Positions 60,415 through 64,000 of a stretch of 64,000 nucleotides of DNA are shown piece after piece. The notes under the pieces are model-generated. The model was not told where the DNA came from and did not search any database. It saw nothing but the letters and a program-made list of their open reading frames with translations. The position numbers and the translations under genes were made by a program. Source of the DNA: Arenibacterium halophilum (GTDB lineage Bacteria > Pseudomonadota > Alphaproteobacteria > Rhodobacterales > Rhodobacteraceae); NCBI RefSeq assembly GCF_005938225.1, contig NZ_VCPC01000001.1, positions 186,001-250,000 of the forward strand. Reading direction: 5' to 3'. Numbering within the stretch: position 1 is the first letter of the stretch; each line of letters starts with the position of its first letter.

Positions 60415-61184
60415 TCCGCCCCCTCCGCAAAAATGATCCTGTCGCCCAGATCGTCGATCACCGGGGCGAACCCCACCGGAGCTGTGTCACAGATCGTCTG
60501 GTCCACATCCCCGATCAGCGCCCCCGCCGCCGGGGCCATGCGCCCGAATTTGCTGTGGTCGATCACAAGGATCGAGCGCTGCGCATTCGCCCTCATCTTC
60601 TCGGATGCGCGCACCTCGGATTGGTGAAATTCAAGCAAACGGCCATCGTCCGCCACGCCTGCGGTGCCGAACACGGCAAATTCGGCCCGGTAGCGCGAGA
60701 AGAACGACACCACCTCCTCGCCCACGAAATCGCGGTCGGGCAGCCGCAGCTCTCCCCCCGGCAGGATGATCCGGTTCGAGACCTCATCGCTCAGCGCCAT
60801 CGCAGCGCTGAGGTTGTTGGTGATCACGGTCAGTTCCCTGCGGTCTGTCAGGGCTTGCGCCACACTCAGCACCGTCGAGCCGATGGACAGGAACAGCGTC
60901 GCCCCATCGGGGATTTGCGCTGCCGCTACTGCGGCGATCGCGCGCTTCCCGGCAAGGTTGGACCCGGCGCGCTGATCGAACGGAGTATTCAGCCGGTCTT
61001 CGGCCAGTTCGATCCGCCCATGCCTGCGGCGAAGCATATTGTCTTCGCACAACAGGTCGATGTCGCGGCGGATCGTCTGGGTCGACACGCCCAGCATCTC
61101 GGCCAGCGCGTTGACGCTGGCGCCGCCCCGCTCTTGTACGACCTGCAGGATAAGGTCGCGCCGTTTGATCCGTTTCGAAGCCAT
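60411..61184 (-). CDS. DeoR-family transcriptional regulator (GlpR-like)
   Basis: A 257-residue regulator: N-terminal helix-turn-helix ALAEMLGVSTQTIRRDIDLLCEDNMLRRRHG and a DeoR sugar-phosphate-binding domain (LFLSIGSTVLSVAQAL; VITNNLSAA; LPGGELR; VFGTAGVADDG). Such domains bind phosphorylated sugars such as glycerol-3-phosphate. As first gene of the operon it probably regulates itself and the transporter, and perhaps the divergent HAD gene. Confidence 0.9.
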   Translation of the reverse strand: MASKRIKRRDLILQVVQERGGASVNALAEMLGVSTQTIRRDIDLLCEDNMLRRRHGRIELAEDRLNTPFDQRAGSNLAGKRAIAAVAAAQIPDGATLFLSIGSTVLSVAQALTDRRELTVITNNLSAAMALSDEVSNRIILPGGELRLPDRDFVGEEVVSFFSRYRAEFAVFGTAGVADDGRLLEFHQSEVRASEKMRANAQRSILVIDHSKFGRMAPAAGALIGDVDQTICDTAPVGFAPVIDDLGDRIIFAEGAE

Positions 61185-61197
61185 CGATTCCCTGTCG

Positions 61198-61232
61198 TTT
61201 TGTTGGAACTATACGGAGCAATTGTAACAAAA
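61198..61232. promoter_or_regulatory. Candidate DeoR operator
   Basis: An inverted repeat TTTTGTT (61198-61204) / AACAAAA (61226-61232) with a 21-base spacer lies just upstream of the DeoR start, in an AT-rich patch of the 240-bp divergent gap. Both arms carry neighbouring CGT/ACG bases, which extends the symmetry. It is well placed for autoregulation. Confidence 0.55.
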
Positions 61233-61424
61233 CAACGAAATCATACACATGTCGCCTACAAATTTAGCACAAGACACGCTTCACCCCATGAAACCCCTGC
61301 CGCGCAGGAAAAAATGTTGATTTGTCGTTTTTGCTTTTCTTTCCCCGCGTGCCCGCTACCATCGCCCCGACCGCGCCGCTTCCGTGGCGTTGCCCTGCTT
61401 GCACTGAAGGATCCCGCCCGCGAC

Positions 61425-62309
61425 ATGACCGACGTTGTCAGCATCTTTGACCGCTATCAGGCGGTGCGGCCCCGGCTGCCGCAGGCCCGGTTCGAACGTG
61501 CAACCACCAGGATCGATTCGCTTCTGGACATTGCCGATACGGTCGATGCCTTCGTCTTCGATGCTTTCGGTGTGTTGAACGTAGGCGAAACGCCGATCCC
61601 CGGCGCCGCGCGGCGGCTGGATCAACTGCGCGATGCCGGGCGTGCCATCCGCATCCTGTCGAACGCCGCCAGCTACGACCACGACCGCGCGGCCGAGAAA
61701 TTCCGCAAGCTGGGGATGCGGGTTGCGCACGACGAGATCATAACCAGCCGCGACGCCGCCTTGCTCAGCCTCGACGACCGGCTGTGGGGCTGTGTCGCCG
61801 CCCCGTCTGATGCCCTGACGGACATCGACTCCAACACCCTGCGACTGGACCAGACCCCAGAGAGCTACGACCGGGCCGAGGGCATTCTGTTCCTGTCGAG
61901 CGAAGATTGGGACGACACCCGCCAGGGCCTGCTGGCCGCCAGCCTTGCCGCGGCCCCGCGCCCCGTGGTCATCGCCAATGCCGATATCGCCGCGCCGCGC
62001 GACCACGGGTTTTCGCTGGAGCCCGGACATTACGGCCATTTACTGGCCGATCGGGGCCTTTCCGACATTCGCTTTTTCGGCAAGCCCTTCCCCGAAGTCT
62101 TCGCGCTTGCCGAACAGTCGCTGCCCGGCATCCCGCCGGACCGGATCGCCATGTGCGGCGACACGCTGCACACCGACATCCTTGGCGCTGCCGCGCGCGG
62201 CTGGCGCACCGTGTTCGTGGAACAGGACGGGATGTTCAGCGGCGTTGACACGGGGCCCTATCGCAGCGCCTCGGAGGTGATGCCAACATGGCGGCTGTCG
62301 CGCATCTAA
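61425..62309 (+). CDS. HAD-superfamily class IIA phosphatase
   Basis: A 294-residue HAD hydrolase. The nucleophile D46 is in FVFDAFGVLNVG; the usual second Asp of the D-x-D motif is Phe48, as in a known class IIA branch with D-x-aromatic-G. Motif II is ILSNAAS, and FFGKPFPEVF and CGDTLHTDILGAAARG supply motifs III and IV. It may dephosphorylate a sugar phosphate such as glycerol-3-phosphate, given the divergent operon. The start at 61425 is not fixed by a strong ribosome site. Confidence 0.83.
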   Translation: MTDVVSIFDRYQAVRPRLPQARFERATTRIDSLLDIADTVDAFVFDAFGVLNVGETPIPGAARRLDQLRDAGRAIRILSNAASYDHDRAAEKFRKLGMRVAHDEIITSRDAALLSLDDRLWGCVAAPSDALTDIDSNTLRLDQTPESYDRAEGILFLSSEDWDDTRQGLLAASLAAAPRPVVIANADIAAPRDHGFSLEPGHYGHLLADRGLSDIRFFGKPFPEVFALAEQSLPGIPPDRIAMCGDTLHTDILGAAARGWRTVFVEQDGMFSGVDTGPYRSASEVMPTWRLSRI

Positions 62310-62318
62310 GCGCGGGTT

Positions 62319-62603
62319 CTAGGGCTTTCTCAGATAGTCGGCCGAAACGTATCCCGTCACGCCCGGGTCCTTCGCCAGCGACACTTCGCACCACAGTTGC
62401 CCCATCTCGGTCACGCATGTCCGCCGGACAACCTCGGTTCCGTCGGGTAGCCCCAGCTTGACCTTGTAGCCAAGGCTTGGACCATAGCGCAGTTTCAGCA
62501 GGTCGCCTTGGCCGACACCCGTCACCACTGCACGCTCGCCCATCACCCCGGCGCATCCCGCCAGCAGTATCGTCCCTGACACCACGATTGCCGCCCACCG
62601 CAT
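62319..62603 (-). CDS. Small lipoprotein with SH3-like domain
   Basis: A 94-residue predicted lipoprotein: signal and lipobox (VVSGTILLAGC, with the modified Cys near residue 18), then a bacterial SH3-like segment (LLKLRYGPSLGYKVKLGLPDG, TGYVSADYLRKP). Such domains bind cell-wall peptides or act as structural modules. Start MRWAAIVV at 62603; the longer frame has no family features. Convergent with the HAD gene, 9 bases apart. Confidence 0.75.
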   Translation of the reverse strand: MRWAAIVVSGTILLAGCAGVMGERAVVTGVGQGDLLKLRYGPSLGYKVKLGLPDGTEVVRRTCVTEMGQLWCEVSLAKDPGVTGYVSADYLRKP

Positions 62604-62714
62604 CTGCCTGCTCCTTGCTCGCCAGTTTTGCCCCCTGAATGACAAACCCCGGCCCAACCGGCAAGAGCCGCGTGACCCCACCTGCTGGCGCATCGCACGC
62701 GGCCCGACGCGCCC

Positions 62715-64000
62715 TCAAACCATTGCGGCGGTATAGGCATCCAGCGCGGCGTCGATGTTGCGCTGGCGGTTGGTCAGGATCGAGCTTCCGGCGTGAACAT
62801 AGGATGTTCCCGACAACAGCCTGTCGACGGGCACATCCTGCGCCAGACCTGACAGCAGGTGCTGAAACGGAACGGCTCCCTCCCGATAATTTGCCCGCAC
62901 GAAATAGCCGTGGACAATGGCAGCCAGCAGTTTCGCCTGCCGCGCCTCTTCCCTGGCGATCCCCGGTTCGCGGAACAGATCGCGATAGAGCGCGCGGCCG
63001 GCTGAAGTCGCCACGGTCTTGTTCCGGATCTGACCGAGGTAGCGGGCGTAACTTTCGATATTCGTCGCCAGCGGCATCGGCTGGTTCCAGGCAGGCGCGT
63101 CAGCCCCGATCCAGAAGGCGATGTTGGACGGCAGCGGGAACAGGCCGATTTCTCCATTGGAATGACGGAACTGCGGATCAACGCTGCCCGGTCCAAGCCC
63201 GGCCTCGGCGAAGATGATGACCCAGAGGTCGCGCAGGGTGAGCGGCGAAAGATCGGGGTAAATCTGCCTTTGGTTGGCGGCGGTTTGCGCCAGAAGCGCA
63301 TGAAAGCGATCGCGGTTTGCCAGCAGGAACCCCACCTTGTCGCGGCCCCGCCAGTCCAGCCCGTCATGCCACGGCGCCAAGCTGTGGACCGCAGCCCGCG
63401 CCGGCGCGCCCGACATCAGGCTGTTGATGGTTGCGTCAAGCGTCTGCTCGCTGAGCGTCGCGCCGGGTTTGTCCAGCGACAGCCGCAGCACGGCGGGTCG
63501 ATTGTCGGCCAGCTTGTTGATGTACTTGTCGACGGTGCGGTCTGTCACCACGTCAAAAAAGTTGTGCTTGTCGCCGATCAGGTCCAGATCCGCCGTGACA
63601 AAGATATTGCCAATGCCCGAGGTGCGCGCGCGCAGGAAATTCACCGCCCCGCCCCTCCGCTTGTCGGCGGCGGACATCACTTCGTAGTCGCGGGCTTGCA
63701 GCGCGGCCGACTCCTCGTCGGCCAAGGGCGGTTCGAACGTGCCCCCGATGATCCAATCGGACGTGCCGGAGGTGGCAGTGATGGTCAGATCGACGGCCCG
63801 GGCGAGCAATTTGGACGCCAGACGGCGGCGCAACTCGTCCGAGCGGAGCGGCCGGATGCTGACCGGCACCAGATTGATGCCCACGTCCGGTCGGGATGGC
63901 GACCCGATGCGGTATCGCGCAGGAGGCGACTGAAATATGCCGCCCCCGCCTTCGATATCGGGCACCGGTCGTGTCCACGCACCGGCAACGGCAGCAGGCC
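62715..64000 (-). CDS. Unrecognised protein, N-terminus beyond the window
   Basis: An open frame of at least 428 residues that stays open to the right edge, so the true start is outside; an internal GTG at 63965 is only the first candidate start in view. I do not recognise the family. The visible segments are IGSPSRPDVGINLVPVSIRPL, ITATSGTSDWIIGGTFEPPLADEE, LRDLWVIIFAEAGLGPGSVDPQFRHSNGEIGLFPLPSN in outline and a helical C-terminus ending YVHAGSSILTNRQRNIDAALDAYTAAMV. The E-A-x-G-L...E-I-G-L-F-P-L-P pattern hints at a lysozyme-like active-site region, but that is a weak guess. 111 bases separate it from the SH3-like lipoprotein gene downstream in the same direction. Confidence 0.7.
   Translation of the reverse strand, partial: PAAVAGAWTRPVPDIEGGGGIFQSPPARYRIGSPSRPDVGINLVPVSIRPLRSDELRRRLASKLLARAVDLTITATSGTSDWIIGGTFEPPLADEESAALQARDYEVMSAADKRRGGAVNFLRARTSGIGNIFVTADLDLIGDKHNFFDVVTDRTVDKYINKLADNRPAVLRLSLDKPGATLSEQTLDATINSLMSGAPARAAVHSLAPWHDGLDWRGRDKVGFLLANRDRFHALLAQTAANQRQIYPDLSPLTLRDLWVIIFAEAGLGPGSVDPQFRHSNGEIGLFPLPSNIAFWIGADAPAWNQPMPLATNIESYARYLGQIRNKTVATSAGRALYRDLFREPGIAREEARQAKLLAAIVHGYFVRANYREGAVPFQHLLSGLAQDVPVDRLLSGTSYVHAGSSILTNRQRNIDAALDAYTAAMV

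Overview
The window looks like accessory or metabolically flexible chromosome (or megaplasmid) DNA of a GC-rich alphaproteobacterium, most likely a marine Rhodobacterales / Roseobacter-group organism. That placement is inference. It rests on high GC, three complete TRAP transporter sets plus a tripartite tricarboxylate (Tct) set and two ABC importers in 64 kb, many solute-linked regulators (GntR, LysR, TetR, DeoR), dense stop/start-overlapping operons, and an intergenic element near 49.55 kb of a type I associate with Rhodobacteraceae. There is no rRNA, CRISPR array, replication origin or phage module. One tRNA gene (Ser, GCU) is present.

Layout. 1-7468 (minus): a five-gene overlapping operon, res - DUF4268-like protein - mod - small unknown protein - helicase with a RelE-like N-terminus (cut by the window edge). 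This is a type III-like restriction-modification locus with three accessory genes. 8037-18821: a LysR regulator divergent from a Rieske oxygenase / cupin / amidohydrolase / exported AhpD-fold series, facing a minus-strand block of acyl-CoA ligase, creatinase-fold protein and a TRAP transporter; together a probable uptake and catabolic unit for an aromatic or cyclic acid. 19362-26848: a GntR regulator with a perfect 17-bp palindromic operator, divergent from a TRAP transporter, D-2-hydroxyacid dehydrogenase, RraA-like aldolase, PfkB (KDG-type) kinase, SDR and dioxygenase-like cupin: a sugar-acid or hydroxy-acid catabolon. 27247-35691 (minus): TetR, two acyl-CoA dehydrogenases, enoyl-CoA hydratase, acyl-CoA ligase and TRAP transporter: uptake, CoA activation and beta-oxidation of an organic acid.

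36201-38115 is a decayed mobile zone on the 3' side of tRNA-Ser(GCU): an IS3-type orfA scrap joined to the C-terminal ghost of a type I restriction HsdR, which is in turn cut by a 1.2-kb IS3-family element with matching ends and a mutated transposase. 38529-44828: tctCBA (minus, with an intrinsic terminator) divergent from a TctD/TctE-like two-component system whose kinase gene overlaps a periplasmic binding protein gene. 44866-46892: an unusual CaiB-type CoA-transferase with apparently swapped domain order, convergent with a GntR regulator. 47143-51982: a spermidine/putrescine-type ABC importer ending in a hydantoin/Asp-Glu racemase. 52013-53848: divergent aldo/keto reductase and LysR. 53855-61184 (minus): DeoR, ABC ATPase, binding protein, two permeases, metallophosphoesterase and Na/Pi-cotransporter-like protein, resembling a glycerol-3-phosphate / phosphodiester scavenging operon, with a divergent HAD phosphatase. 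The right end carries a small SH3-like lipoprotein and an unrecognised protein running off the edge.

The unifying theme is import of an organic solute coupled to dedicated enzymes and a local regulator, repeated at least five times, flanked on the left by DNA-defence genes and interrupted in the middle by a defence/IS graveyard beside a tRNA.
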